Part shown: positions 7,934-15,635 of the stretch, one piece after another | Position numbering within the stretch: position 1 is the stretch's first letter | Layout: each line of letters opens with the position of its first letter | DNA from: Acidobacteriota bacterium | GTDB lineage: Bacteria; Acidobacteriota; Terriglobia; Bryobacterales; JACQDG01 | Direction: 5' to 3' | NCBI GenBank assembly: GCA_016201185.1 | Contig: JACQDG010000037.1 | Span: 1-32,161, forward strand | Length of the DNA: 32,161 nucleotides | Made by a program: the position numbers and the translations under genes | Notes under the pieces: generated by a model | What the model was told of the DNA's origin: nothing | The model's database searches: none | The model's input: the letters and a program-made list of their open reading frames with translations, nothing else

Positions 7934-10465
7934 TCATCGAACTACCACCTCAGCCCGCGGCGCGTCCAGAGGGATGGCCTCGAGCTTTGCGTTGCGGGCG
8001 GCGATGCTGGAGATATTCACCGTGGTCTTGCCGGCGCCAGCCGCCTGAAACTCCACGACTAGCAGCACGCCGCTGCCCGAAACGCCTCCTGAGCCGGGGA
8101 AACGGGCCAGGTTGATGGAAGCCTCCCCGCTGTCTTCCTGCACGTTCTTCGAGAAGATGATGTCCTGGCCGTCGCTGGTGAGCAGGCCGCCCTTACGCAC
8201 GTCGACCAGGTGCAGCATTTTCGGGTCGTAAGTGATCCGCAGGGGCGCAGCAAAAAGCTCGGTCACGTTATCGAGCAGCAGGTTCAGGGTGATGCGGGCG
8301 CCGGCGGCCTCACTCACCTGGGGCCGATCGAAGCGCAGCCGCGGCGTGATTACCTCGGCGCGGTTCGAGGGCAGCGCAGGAGCAACCGCGGCCGCCGGTG
8401 CTTTCGCCTCTGGCCCTTGTGCCGGCGTCGGAGCGCCCTCCGGGCGAGGAGCCGGAGTGGGAACGGCCAATGGCAGCGGGACAGCAGGGGCGGCCGGCGG
8501 CTGGGCGGGAGTCGCAGGGGGCGGGGCGCTCTCCGGGTTGGGGAGCGCCGGATGATCATCCCTCGGCTGGGTGAAGCTCAGCTTCACCTGCTGATCGGTG
8601 CCGGCGCTTATGCCCCTCATGTTCACGTCGGTCAGGTCCGGCACCCGCACCACGTGCGGGACCAGCACGATCAGGATTTCATTCTCCGACTTCTCCAGGT
8701 GCTCGCTCGAGAACAGTCGTCCGAGGAGAGGCAGTTGACCCAGGCCGGGCACTCCTGAAATGGTCTTGGTCGTCTGGGCCTGCATCAGCCCGCCGATCAC
8801 GTTGGCCTCGCCTTCCTTCAGCCGGATGTCGTGGGTCACCTTGCGCTGGCCGATGATGGGTTGCGAGATGCCGCCGATGTCGATCCGGTCGCGAACGTTG
8901 GAGATCTCGATCTCCACGTGCATGGATATTTCCTTGCCGGCGTGAATGCGCGGTGTCAGGTCGAGCACCACGCCCACGTCCTGGTAGTTGAACTGGGTGT
9001 TCACCAGCGGGTTGATGCCCACGCCGCCGATGCCCGGCTGGAAGCTGCCCGTGGCGATGGGGATCCGGTCGCCGATGCGCAGGCTGGCCTTAAAACCGTC
9101 GAAGCCCCGCACGCGCGGCGATTGCAGCACCCGTGTATCGGAAGTGCTCAGCAGCGCCTTGATGCTGGCGCCCGGCAGGGTGAGGGAAAAATCGTTGAAG
9201 TTGACTTTGCCGATCTTGGCGAGGGAAATGGCGCTGCCGGTGGTCGTGCCGCCATCTTTGCTTCCGCTGGGGATCGGGCTGCGCGGCGTGAAGCCGACCG
9301 GGATATTGATCCCCGGCGTCGTGCCCGAAACCGGCGTGATCCCCAGGTCGCGCGTCTTCGACCGGCTGACCTCCAGCACCATGACGTCGATGATGACCTC
9401 GCCGCGCGACTTATCCACGTCGTTGAGCACCTTCTCGGCCAGGGCCACCTGGTCGGCCGTGCCGCGAATCACCATGGCGTTCAGCGAGTTGACGGTGAAC
9501 AGACGCCGGATATCGGCCACCGAGCGGACCGCAGTGGCGATTTCCTGCAGCTCCTGGGCCGTGTAGGCATTGGTGAGATAGAAGGTCTTGACGACGTATT
9601 CCTCGTAATCGCGGCGCTTGGCGGCGTTGTCGTTGGTGACAAAGATGGCGTTAGAGGAAAGCGGCTTCCAGTACGCCTTGGCGATGGTCCCCACGTAGTC
9701 CAGCGCTTCATAAAGCGTGGCGTTGTTCAGCTCCAGGGTCACGCGCCGGTCCTGGTATTCCGGATCAAACAGCACGTTGATGCCGGCCAGCTTGCCCACC
9801 GTTTCGAAGATCACCTTGCTGCTGTTGTTGATCTTCAGGTTGATGGGCTGGCTGGAGATGGGCTTGAGGTGGGGGAGGGTCTGCAGGCTTTCGACCAGGG
9901 CTTCGGTTTCCGTCTTGGCGGCGACAGCCGGCGACACGGCAGGTGCGGGCTTGGCCTTTTCCGCGCTTTCCTCCGGCGTAGGAGTCTCCGGACGCTCGCC
10001 CGGCTTGGCTCCAGGAACTGCAGACGGCGCTGCCTTCTGCTCCCTCTTCTTTATCAGTTCCGTGGTCCGCTTCAGTTCCTGCTCGGCGATGCCGGAGCTG
10101 CCGTCGATGGCCAGCGCCTTCTCAAATTCCGCCGCGGCCTCGAGTAGGTTGCCTTTGTCGAGCAGTTGGTGGCCCCGGTCGACATGCCACTGGCCGGCGA
10201 CAAAGCGAACCCGGCCTGCAGCCAGTTGGTAGGTCTGGTTTTCCGGGTCTTCCTGCAAGGCCTTGTTATACAGTTCCAAGGCCCGATCGTATTCCTTGCG
10301 CAGCTCAGCCCGGCGGGCCTGCTTGAAAAGGGCGCTTCCCTTGGGGGCGGCCAGAAGCGGCGTCACCGCGTTTCCCAGCCCCAGCCACAGCGCCAGCCCC
10401 AGGGCCAGTCCCCTCAAAACACGTACCTTACTACCGGCTCTACGGCGTATGCTAAGATCAGTCAT
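7934..10465 (-). CDS. type II secretion/type IV pilus secretin with C-terminal cohesin domain
   Basis: 843 residues counted from ATG 10465. Order: signal/membrane segment (18-39), two TPR-like repeats (about 43-125), Pro/Ala/Glu-rich linker (145-185), STN domain (207-260, INLKINNSSKVIFETVG), N1 domain (about 288-355), secretin beta-barrel domain (about 358-600, with VLQSPRVRGFDG, NPLVNTQFNYQDVGVVLDLTPRIH and GLGQLPLLGRLFSSE), a long Pro/Ala linker, and a C-terminal cohesin-like domain (about 695-843, LRFDRPQVSEAAGARITLNL, ITYDPKMLHLVDV, GSGVLLVVEFQA). Secretins form the outer-membrane gate of type II secretion and type IV pilus machines. The longer reading to 10639 adds 58 basic residues ahead of the natural signal sequence and was not chosen. 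First gene of the secretin-pilin-pilin operon. Confidence 0.9.
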   Translation of the reverse strand: MTDLSIRRRAGSKVRVLRGLALGLALWLGLGNAVTPLLAAPKGSALFKQARRAELRKEYDRALELYNKALQEDPENQTYQLAAGRVRFVAGQWHVDRGHQLLDKGNLLEAAAEFEKALAIDGSSGIAEQELKRTTELIKKREQKAAPSAVPGAKPGERPETPTPEESAEKAKPAPAVSPAVAAKTETEALVESLQTLPHLKPISSQPINLKINNSSKVIFETVGKLAGINVLFDPEYQDRRVTLELNNATLYEALDYVGTIAKAYWKPLSSNAIFVTNDNAAKRRDYEEYVVKTFYLTNAYTAQELQEIATAVRSVADIRRLFTVNSLNAMVIRGTADQVALAEKVLNDVDKSRGEVIIDVMVLEVSRSKTRDLGITPVSGTTPGINIPVGFTPRSPIPSGSKDGGTTTGSAISLAKIGKVNFNDFSLTLPGASIKALLSTSDTRVLQSPRVRGFDGFKASLRIGDRIPIATGSFQPGIGGVGINPLVNTQFNYQDVGVVLDLTPRIHAGKEISMHVEIEISNVRDRIDIGGISQPIIGQRKVTHDIRLKEGEANVIGGLMQAQTTKTISGVPGLGQLPLLGRLFSSEHLEKSENEILIVLVPHVVRVPDLTDVNMRGISAGTDQQVKLSFTQPRDDHPALPNPESAPPPATPAQPPAAPAVPLPLAVPTPAPRPEGAPTPAQGPEAKAPAAAVAPALPSNRAEVITPRLRFDRPQVSEAAGARITLNLLLDNVTELFAAPLRITYDPKMLHLVDVRKGGLLTSDGQDIIFSKNVQEDSGEASINLARFPGSGGVSGSGVLLVVEFQAAGAGKTTVNISSIAARNAKLEAIPLDAPRAEVVVR

Positions 10466-10532
10466 TCGAGCTAAGTGGACCGCGGACTCGCCTCGCAAAC
10501 GGCGCTTCCACGTGGTAATCCATCTTTGTTGA

Positions 10533-10566
10533 CGCGCCGCCGGGACTCGGCGTGGAGGCCTTTTTT
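10533..10566 (+). terminator. stem-loop followed by T6 upstream of smpB
   Basis: A 7-bp stem (CGCGCCG 10533-10539 against CGGCGTG 10548-10554, one G-U pair) with an 8-base loop is followed, after 6 bases, by TTTTTT at 10561-10566. The gap between stem and T-run is long for an intrinsic terminator. It sits in the divergent gap between the secretin and smpB (10466-10577), 11 bases before the smpB start, so it could also act as a leader attenuator or be coincidental. Confidence 0.3.
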
Positions 10567-10577
10567 CCGATCCCCCT

Positions 10578-11015
10578 ATGGCAGGCCCGAAAAGCGAAGA
10601 AGCACGACTACTGAGCGCCAACCGCCAGGCAGCCCACAACTACTTCCTGCTGGACCGATTCGAAGCCGGCCTGGAGCTCCGGGACAGCTACGCCGCTATC
10701 GAGGGCGGCGAGGCCTGGCTGCACAACGCCCACATCAGCCATTACTCCCACGGCAACCGCGAGAACCACAACCCGATTCGTACCCGCAAGCTGCTGCTCC
10801 ACCGCGAGGAAATCCGCAAGCTCATCGGCAAGACCAGGGAAAAGGGGCTGGCCCTGATCCCGCTCCGGTTCTATCTAAAGAAAGGAAAAATCAAGTGCGA
10901 GCTGGCCCTGGCCAAGGGCAAGCGATTACACGACAAGCGCGAGACAGAACGCGCCCGCACCGCTGAAGCCGAAGCTCGCGAGGCCATCCGAGCCCGCCGC
11001 ACCCGTGAATCATGA
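10578..11015 (+). CDS. smpB: SsrA-binding protein SmpB, lacking a conserved internal block
   Basis: 145 residues clearly of the SmpB family, which binds tmRNA and delivers it to stalled ribosomes. Conserved parts are NRQAAHNYFLLDRFEAG (15-31), DSYAAIEGGEAWLHNAHIS, GNRENHNPIRTRKLLLH, LALIPLRFYLKKGKIKCELA and AKGKRLHDKRETE. The block that normally follows FEAGLxL (a GTEVKSLR.G..NL-type segment of about 16 residues) is missing: FEAGLEL (28-34) is joined in frame to RDSY (35-38) at 10679/10680. That block forms part of the core OB-like barrel, so the product may not fold normally. The tmRNA-contact Asn17 and Glu31 equivalents and the C-terminal basic tail remain. Stop overlaps the pepA start (ATGA). 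No strong Shine-Dalgarno sequence. Confidence 0.88.
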   Translation: MAGPKSEEARLLSANRQAAHNYFLLDRFEAGLELRDSYAAIEGGEAWLHNAHISHYSHGNRENHNPIRTRKLLLHREEIRKLIGKTREKGLALIPLRFYLKKGKIKCELALAKGKRLHDKRETERARTAEAEAREAIRARRTRES

Positions 11016-12517
11016 CTCCCATCCTGATCTGGCAGTCTGCTGAGAGCATTTCCACTGAGGCCCTGGCTATTGTGGTTTTCGAGAAGGACGCCGGCCAGGA
11101 AGTTCCGGGCGACGATCTGTTTCGCCGTTTTGATGCACTGACCGAAGGCCTGCTGGGCGAGTTGTACCGCGCCGGGGAGTGCACCGGAAAGATGCTGGAT
11201 GCCGTGCTTCTCCACCGGCCCCGGGGCCTGGCCGCCCGCCGGTTGCTGCTGGTGGGAGGAGGCAAGCGCGAAAAATTCAATTCCGCCGAGTTGCGAAAGG
11301 CGGCCGGCGCAGTCCTCCGTTGCTTGAAAGGAAGAGGTGTGCACGAATTTGCCTTTCTACCGGCGGGAAGGCTTCCCCTCGCCCGGCAGATCGCCGCGGC
11401 GGTGGAAGGCCTGCTGGCCGCCGACTTCGAGCCCGATACCTACAAGACTGACAAGAAGGACGATAAGCGCATAGACCGCGTATCCATTGTCGCTGGCTCA
11501 TCCCCTGAGGCCGCATCGGACAAAGTGGACGCCGCTCTGGAGCGCGCCGTGACCGTGACCCAGGCCCAGAACTTCGCCCGGGAACTGATCAACGAGCCGG
11601 CCAACCACCTTACCCCCAGCGAGCTTGTGGCCCGAGCGCAGAAAACTGCTGTGGATTGCGGCCTCGACTTCGATGTTTTGGACGCAGAAAGGATGCAGGC
11701 GCTGAAGATGGGGGCGCTGTTGGGCGTGGCCCAGGGCAGTGCCGAGCCGCCGGCCCTGATCGTGCTGCGGTATCGTCCGGCGGCCGTTCCCTCTTCCAAC
11801 ACGCACCTGGGGCTGGTGGGCAAGGCGGTCACTTTCGACAGCGGCGGCATCTCGATCAAGCCGGCCGAAGGCATGGAGAAAATGAAATACGACATGGCCG
11901 GGGGCGCCACCATGATCGCCGTCATGCGCGCTCTGGCTGCCTTGAAGCCATCCATTCGCGTCTCGGCCTTCATCCCCACGGTGGAGAACATGCCCGGCAG
12001 CCGCGCCCAACGGCCAGGCGACATTCAAACCACCATGTCAGGCAAGACCGTCGAGGTCATCAACACCGATGCCGAGGGCCGCCTCATCCTGGCCGACGCC
12101 CTCACCTACGCTCGCAAGCAAGGCTGCAGCCACCTGATCGATGCCGCCACTCTGACCGGCGCCATCGTGGTGGCCCTCGGCCATACCAACGTGGGCGTAT
12201 TCTCAAACGACCAGGCGTTTCTCGACCAGGTGCTGGCATCGGCGAAAGAATGCGGGGAGAAGATGTGGCCCATGCCGCTGGACGACGAATACAAGGACCA
12301 GCTCAAGAGCATCATCGCCGATCTGCCCAACACCGGCAGTCGCTGGGGCGGGGCCATCACGGCGGCCATGTTTCTGAAGGAATTTGCGGATACCACCCCC
12401 TGGGTCCACCTGGACATCGCCGGCACGGCCTGGCTCGAGGAAGCCAAGCCGTACATGCCCAAAGGCCCCTCCGGCGTCGCCGTCCGCACTCTGATTGATG
12501 TGGCTATGGACATGTAG
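11012..12517 (+). CDS. pepA: leucyl aminopeptidase (M17 family)
   Basis: A 501-residue dizinc aminopeptidase, the normal length for PepA, which removes N-terminal residues from peptides in the cytoplasm. The C-terminal catalytic domain shows VGKAVTFDSGGISIKPAEGM and MKYDMAGGA (metal-binding lysine and aspartates), the signature NTDAEGRLILADALTYA, and the terminal HLDIAGTAW segment. The usual SGRAYRPGD stretch is PGSRAQRPGD, a local variation near the active site. The N-terminal domain (1-165) is the variable regulatory half. The start ATG overlaps the smpB stop by 4 bases, so translation of the two is probably coupled. Confidence 0.93.
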   Translation: MTPILIWQSAESISTEALAIVVFEKDAGQEVPGDDLFRRFDALTEGLLGELYRAGECTGKMLDAVLLHRPRGLAARRLLLVGGGKREKFNSAELRKAAGAVLRCLKGRGVHEFAFLPAGRLPLARQIAAAVEGLLAADFEPDTYKTDKKDDKRIDRVSIVAGSSPEAASDKVDAALERAVTVTQAQNFARELINEPANHLTPSELVARAQKTAVDCGLDFDVLDAERMQALKMGALLGVAQGSAEPPALIVLRYRPAAVPSSNTHLGLVGKAVTFDSGGISIKPAEGMEKMKYDMAGGATMIAVMRALAALKPSIRVSAFIPTVENMPGSRAQRPGDIQTTMSGKTVEVINTDAEGRLILADALTYARKQGCSHLIDAATLTGAIVVALGHTNVGVFSNDQAFLDQVLASAKECGEKMWPMPLDDEYKDQLKSIIADLPNTGSRWGGAITAAMFLKEFADTTPWVHLDIAGTAWLEEAKPYMPKGPSGVAVRTLIDVAMDM

Positions 12518-12519
12518 GC

Positions 12520-12548
12520 TTGACTTACCAGAATCCTGGGGCTAGATT
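12520..12548 (+). promoter_or_regulatory. sigma70-type promoter of the DUF1326 gene
   Basis: TTGACT (12520-12525), a 17-nt spacer and TAGATT (12543-12548), beginning two bases after the pepA stop. The expected start site near 12555 gives a leader of about 35 nt that carries a strong GGGAGGGGAGG ribosome-binding site. Confidence 0.6.
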
Positions 12549-12577
12549 CGATACATCAACGATTCTTAATCTCAATA

Positions 12578-12588
12578 GGGAGGGGAGG
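12578..12588 (+). promoter_or_regulatory. strong Shine-Dalgarno sequence of the DUF1326 gene
   Basis: GGGAGGGGAGG lies just upstream of ATG 12591 and offers two overlapping GGAGG matches. It fixes the start codon and is the strongest ribosome-binding site in the window. Confidence 0.6.
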
Positions 12589-12590
12589 AT

Positions 12591-13295
12591 ATGAGACTGT
12601 TCACACTATTGCTGGGATTCGCTCTGGCCGCGGCCGGCCAGGAAGTTCCGTGGCAGGCTAAGCTGCAGTACATCGAAGCCTGCTCTTGCGATCTGTTCTG
12701 CCCGTGCTACTTCAACGACCACGCGTCCCACCAGGGCACCGGGGCGCATAGCTGCACCTTCAACATGGGTACCCGGGTCTTGGAGGGCAAGTACGGCGAC
12801 GTGAACTTGACCGGTATGAAGTTCTGGCTCTCCGGCGATCTGGGCGCTGATTGGGGCACCAAGGGGAAAGCGGATTGGCTGGTGGTGACCTTCGAGCCCA
12901 AAGCGACCCAGGAACAGAAGGACGGCCTGATGAAGATTCTTGGCAAGCTCTATCCGGTCACCTGGGGCAAGGTGGATTTTGACACTTCGGAGATCACCTG
13001 GACGATGGCTCCCGACGGCAAGACGGCCCACGCCAAACTGGCCAATGGCAAGGGCGACATGAAGCTGACGCGGGCAGGCAACGCCGACCCAAACCGGCCC
13101 GCTCAGGTTACCAACACGAAATACTTTGCCGCCACCTGGAACAGCCCCTTTAACCTTTATTACTCCGATCACTACTACAAGGGGTTCAGCAAGGATTATC
13201 AGCTCCACCACGCCAACGGCTTTGTCATCACGGTGGAGATGACTTCCGACGGCAAGCGGGTAACCAGCAGCGCGGCCCCGAAGAAGGGCGACTGA
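12591..13295 (+). CDS. secreted DUF1326 domain protein
   Basis: A 234-residue protein with a short signal peptide (MRLFTLLLGFALAAAGQ) followed by a DUF1326 domain. The diagnostic cysteine cluster is YIEACSCDLFCPCYF, with a further cysteine in AHSCTFN; later blocks are GDVNLTGMKFWLSGD, ILGKLYPVTW and PFNLYYSDHYYKGFSKDYQL. The family is functionally uncharacterised; the conserved CxC...CPC pattern suggests metal binding or a redox role, which is inference. It has its own promoter and strong ribosome-binding site, so it is probably well expressed and not part of the smpB-pepA operon. Confidence 0.83.
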   Translation: MRLFTLLLGFALAAAGQEVPWQAKLQYIEACSCDLFCPCYFNDHASHQGTGAHSCTFNMGTRVLEGKYGDVNLTGMKFWLSGDLGADWGTKGKADWLVVTFEPKATQEQKDGLMKILGKLYPVTWGKVDFDTSEITWTMAPDGKTAHAKLANGKGDMKLTRAGNADPNRPAQVTNTKYFAATWNSPFNLYYSDHYYKGFSKDYQLHHANGFVITVEMTSDGKRVTSSAAPKKGD

Positions 13296-13305
13296 GCCCT
13301 AAAGC

Positions 13306-13381
13306 TTCACCGCAGAGGCGCAGAGAACGCCGAGCAGTGAACTCAGTTTTCTCTCTGCGTGCTCTGCGTCTCTGTGGTAAA
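13306..13381. repeat. palindromic intergenic repeat of the CAGAG/CTCTG type
   Basis: Two inverted arms of about 30 bp (13306-13335 and 13352-13381), each built from CRCAGAGRCGCAGAG-like units, flank a 16-base centre. The arms match at most positions and would form a long hairpin. Elements of this kind recur in intergenic regions of many environmental bacteria. It fills the gap between the converging DUF1326 and GNAT genes. A related half-site (CCACCACAGAG) lies at 28254-28264. Confidence 0.75.
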
Positions 13382-13393
13382 AGGCTTTTTACC
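13376..13393. terminator. possible bidirectional terminator hairpin
   Basis: GGTAAAA (13376-13382) and TTTTACC (13387-13393) form a short inverted repeat with a 4-base loop between two convergent genes. It overlaps the stop codon of the GNAT gene. The A/T-rich arms give U-tracts in both directions, but the stem is short and weak. Confidence 0.35.
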
Positions 13394-14369
13394 CGAATCC
13401 TTCCCATACATAGGCCCGGAAGCGGCGGATGGTCCGGAAGCCGACCCGCTCGTAAAGCCGTACTGCACCGGCATTCGACGCCGTTACGGTCAGGCTGGCG
13501 GCTTCGCCTCCGCCCTTAGCGAATGCCTGCAGCGAGCGCCAAAGCAGTTCCGAGCCTAACCCTAGCCCCCGCCTTTCCGGGGACACGCAGAGCTGGGTGA
13601 TGTGCCCTACTTCCGGCTCCACCAGGCTGGTGAGCGAGAGCCCACACAGCTCCCCGCTCGCGGAATCGATGGCCGCCTGGGCCGCGGGGGTGTGAAAAGC
13701 GCCGCAACCGGGATATTGCGTGATGTTGTGCAGGAAGCGCCGCGCTCCCGCCGCGCTGCGATACTGGTCGTTGATCTGGCTGTCCACGTGGCCTTCATAA
13801 GCCCGCGCGATCAGGTAGGCCGCCGGCTCCATGTAGCGTTCCGACCAGGGCTCGAATGTGACCTCGGCCGCCGGCCGCGGCCCGAACGTTTCGCGGCGCA
13901 GTTGCCCGATCCCATCCACGAGCATGAAATAACGCTCAAAAACCGTTAGCTGGGAGGGCGGGAATAACGAGGCCACGGCGTTGGAATCGAGCATCATCAA
14001 CTGGGCTTCGATGCGCCGCACGCCCGGCGTGTTCTCGGCCGCCTCTACTACGTGCTCCAGCAGAAGGTGCTGCGCCTCGACCGTCCGATAGGGCTCGGAG
14101 ACGAACAAGTCTCCGATCAGCATCTTGTAGTCTTCGTGCACGTAGTAGGCGTAGCCGACGGGCGCCGTGCCCCGCAGCAAAGCATAGCCGGTCAGCGCCC
14201 GCAGGTCGAGATAATGCCGGACGATTTCGCAGGAGGGTTGAAAGCCCCAGCGCAGCCGTGACGCCCAGACCTGGACTTCTTCCTCGAGCAGCGCGACGAA
14301 ATCTCTGGCCTGAAAATGCCGCAGGTCGAGGATTTCCAGCTTTTCCGGCTGCTCCGCCTGAGCGGCCAT
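13389..14369 (-). CDS. two-domain GNAT acetyltransferase
   Basis: A 326-residue protein with two GNAT folds in tandem. The N-terminal half (about 10-150) is degenerate but keeps the strand pattern GYALLRGTAPVGYAYYVHED and LFVSEPYR. The C-terminal half (about 165-326) has the acetyl-CoA signature HITQLCVSPERRGLGLGSELL and the motif B region ASLTVTASNAGAVRLYERVGF. Such proteins use acetyl-CoA to modify an amine; the acceptor is unknown. ATG 14367-14369 is preceded by TATAAT with a 6-nt spacer, so the message is predicted to be leaderless. It is divergent from the metallophosphoesterase, with 62 bases between starts. Confidence 0.83.
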   Translation of the reverse strand: MAAQAEQPEKLEILDLRHFQARDFVALLEEEVQVWASRLRWGFQPSCEIVRHYLDLRALTGYALLRGTAPVGYAYYVHEDYKMLIGDLFVSEPYRTVEAQHLLLEHVVEAAENTPGVRRIEAQLMMLDSNAVASLFPPSQLTVFERYFMLVDGIGQLRRETFGPRPAAEVTFEPWSERYMEPAAYLIARAYEGHVDSQINDQYRSAAGARRFLHNITQYPGCGAFHTPAAQAAIDSASGELCGLSLTSLVEPEVGHITQLCVSPERRGLGLGSELLWRSLQAFAKGGGEAASLTVTASNAGAVRLYERVGFRTIRRFRAYVWEGFG

Positions 14370-14375
14370 GCTGCG

Positions 14376-14381
14376 ATTATA
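14376..14381 (-). promoter_or_regulatory. perfect -10 (TATAAT) six bases before the GNAT start
   Basis: On the minus strand TATAAT is followed by CGCAGC and then ATG 14369. A normal start-site distance would place +1 at the A of the start codon. No Shine-Dalgarno sequence and no clear -35 element are visible. Confidence 0.5.
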
Positions 14382-14393
14382 CCCTTTTGCGGC

Positions 14394-14422
14394 TTGACTG
14401 CCGGATACTCCGCCGCTAGAAT
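14394..14422 (+). promoter_or_regulatory. sigma70-type promoter of the metallophosphoesterase gene, probably leaderless
   Basis: TTGACT (14394-14399), a 17-nt spacer and TAGAAT (14417-14422) lie on the plus strand. The ATG at 14432 is 9 nt after the -10, so the 5' leader would be 0-3 nt and there is no room for a ribosome-binding site. Confidence 0.6.
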
Positions 14423-14431
14423 CCCACCCAT

Positions 14432-15337
14432 ATGCGGACCTTCCGCCGGCTCCTCGGCGTCCTTCTTCTTTTCCTGGCGCCCCTTCTCGGCCAGGTCCTG
14501 CGCTTTGGGGCCATCGGGGACAGCGGGACGGGTGAGCCTCCCCAAATGCGCGTTGCCGAACGGATGCGGATCGTCAACGAGGAGCGGCATTGGGGGTTCG
14601 TCTTGATGCTCGGCGATAACATTTACGAGAGAGGCGACCCGGCTGATTTCGGCCCCAAGTTCAAGGATGTATACGCCGCCCTGATGCGTAGCGGGGCGAT
14701 ATTTCACGCCACTCTGGGCAATCACGACCGGAAGGATCGCAGCAAGGGGATGGCCCAGGTGGGGGACCCTGCCTTCGGCTACGTGGGCGGCCAGGACGAA
14801 TACGAGTTCGCGGCGGGTCCGGTCGTCAACGGCAAGACACTTGCCCGATTCATTTGCCTGAATTCCGATGCTTGGAAGAATGAGTCGAGGCGTGGCCAGC
14901 CTCCGCTTGATCGCCTGGCTCGGTTAGAGGCGTGGCTCCGGCAGTCGGACAGATTTCAGTGGAATCTTGTCTTCTTCCACAATCCCATTCAGACGTTCGT
15001 CGTCTCCAAATTCTGGCGCTGGACCGGCCGGTGGGGCCACGGCCCGGACAAGAACCTGCGCGGGTGGCTGGTGCCGGAATTCAAAGGCAAGGTGGACGTC
15101 GTGCTCAGCGGCCATAACCACTTTTATCAGGAGATCCAGCCTCAGGACCGCATACACTATTTTGTTTCGGGCGGGGGCGCCAAGATCCGCAAGGGCGCTA
15201 AGAAACATCATCCGCAGGTAGAGTTCGCAGCCGAGGTGCTGCACTTCATGGATTTCGAGCTCTCGGAAACGCAGTTAAAATATGCTGCGGTTTCGGAACG
15301 GGGCGAGATTCTGCACTCGGGTGTTGTCAACAAGTAG
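14432..15337 (+). CDS. secreted purple-acid-phosphatase-like metallophosphoesterase
   Basis: A 301-residue exported calcineurin-like phosphoesterase. After a signal peptide (LLGVLLLFLAPLLGQ) come the metal-site motifs in order: FGAIGDSGTG (GDxG), LGDNIYERG (GDxxY), LGNHDRKD (GNHD), VFFHNP and SGHNHFYQE (GHxH). The GDxG/GDxxY pair with tyrosine is the purple acid phosphatase pattern rather than the DxH pattern of other calcineurin-like enzymes. It probably hydrolyses phosphate esters in the periplasm; the substrate is unknown. It is followed by infA, which has its own promoter. Confidence 0.87.
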   Translation: MRTFRRLLGVLLLFLAPLLGQVLRFGAIGDSGTGEPPQMRVAERMRIVNEERHWGFVLMLGDNIYERGDPADFGPKFKDVYAALMRSGAIFHATLGNHDRKDRSKGMAQVGDPAFGYVGGQDEYEFAAGPVVNGKTLARFICLNSDAWKNESRRGQPPLDRLARLEAWLRQSDRFQWNLVFFHNPIQTFVVSKFWRWTGRWGHGPDKNLRGWLVPEFKGKVDVVLSGHNHFYQEIQPQDRIHYFVSGGGAKIRKGAKKHHPQVEFAAEVLHFMDFELSETQLKYAAVSERGEILHSGVVNK

Positions 15338-15352
15338 ACGCGGGCCGCGGTG

Positions 15353-15382
15353 TTGAGTCCCGGCGCCCCGCTCAGGTATCAT
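15353..15382 (+). promoter_or_regulatory. promoter of infA
   Basis: TTGAGT (15353-15358), an 18-nt spacer and TATCAT (15377-15382). ATG 15392 is 9 nt downstream. The AGGAAG at 15383-15388 looks like a ribosome-binding site but would be mostly upstream of the predicted start site if this promoter is used. Confidence 0.45.
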
Positions 15383-15391
15383 AGGAAGCGA

Positions 15392-15610
15392 ATGGCGAAA
15401 GAAGAAGGAATCGAAGTAACCGGCACGGTCATTGAGAAGTTCCCGGGCGGGATGTTCAGCGTGGAGCTGGAGGACAAGCACAAGGTGCTGGCCCACATCG
15501 CCGGCAAGCTCCGCAAGAACCGCATCCGCATCCTGGCCGGCGACAAGGTCACTATCGAGCTGTCCCCTTATGATCTGACCCGCGGTCGGATCACCTACCG
15601 CTACCGCTGA
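15392..15610 (+). CDS. infA: translation initiation factor IF-1
   Basis: Exactly 72 residues, the standard IF-1 length, forming one S1-type OB fold. Family features are MAKEEGIEVTGTVIE, the central HKVLAHIAGKLRKNRIRIL and the C-terminal GDKVTIELSPYDLTRGRITY. IF-1 binds the ribosomal A site during initiation and helps IF-2 and IF-3 select the initiator tRNA. An upstream in-frame ATG at 15350 would add 14 residues without counterpart in the family, so 15392 was chosen. It lies directly before the initiator tRNA gene rather than in a ribosomal-protein operon. Confidence 0.95.
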   Translation: MAKEEGIEVTGTVIEKFPGGMFSVELEDKHKVLAHIAGKLRKNRIRILAGDKVTIELSPYDLTRGRITYRYR

Positions 15611-15635
15611 GTCCGGGCGCTTTCTTGGCTGAAGT

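Noticed and set aside
8831..10147. Plus-strand frame of about 438 codons antisense to the secretin
   Set aside because: Low-complexity Gly/Arg/Asp-rich translation without recognisable domains; the secretin on the other strand is unambiguous.
10466..10577. tmRNA (ssrA) gene next to smpB
   Set aside because: The gap is only 112 bases, too short for tmRNA, and no alanyl-tRNA-like ends are visible.
10466..10639. Extended N-terminus of the secretin up to 10639
   Set aside because: It would add 58 basic residues before a normal signal segment and would cover the smpB start region on the other strand.
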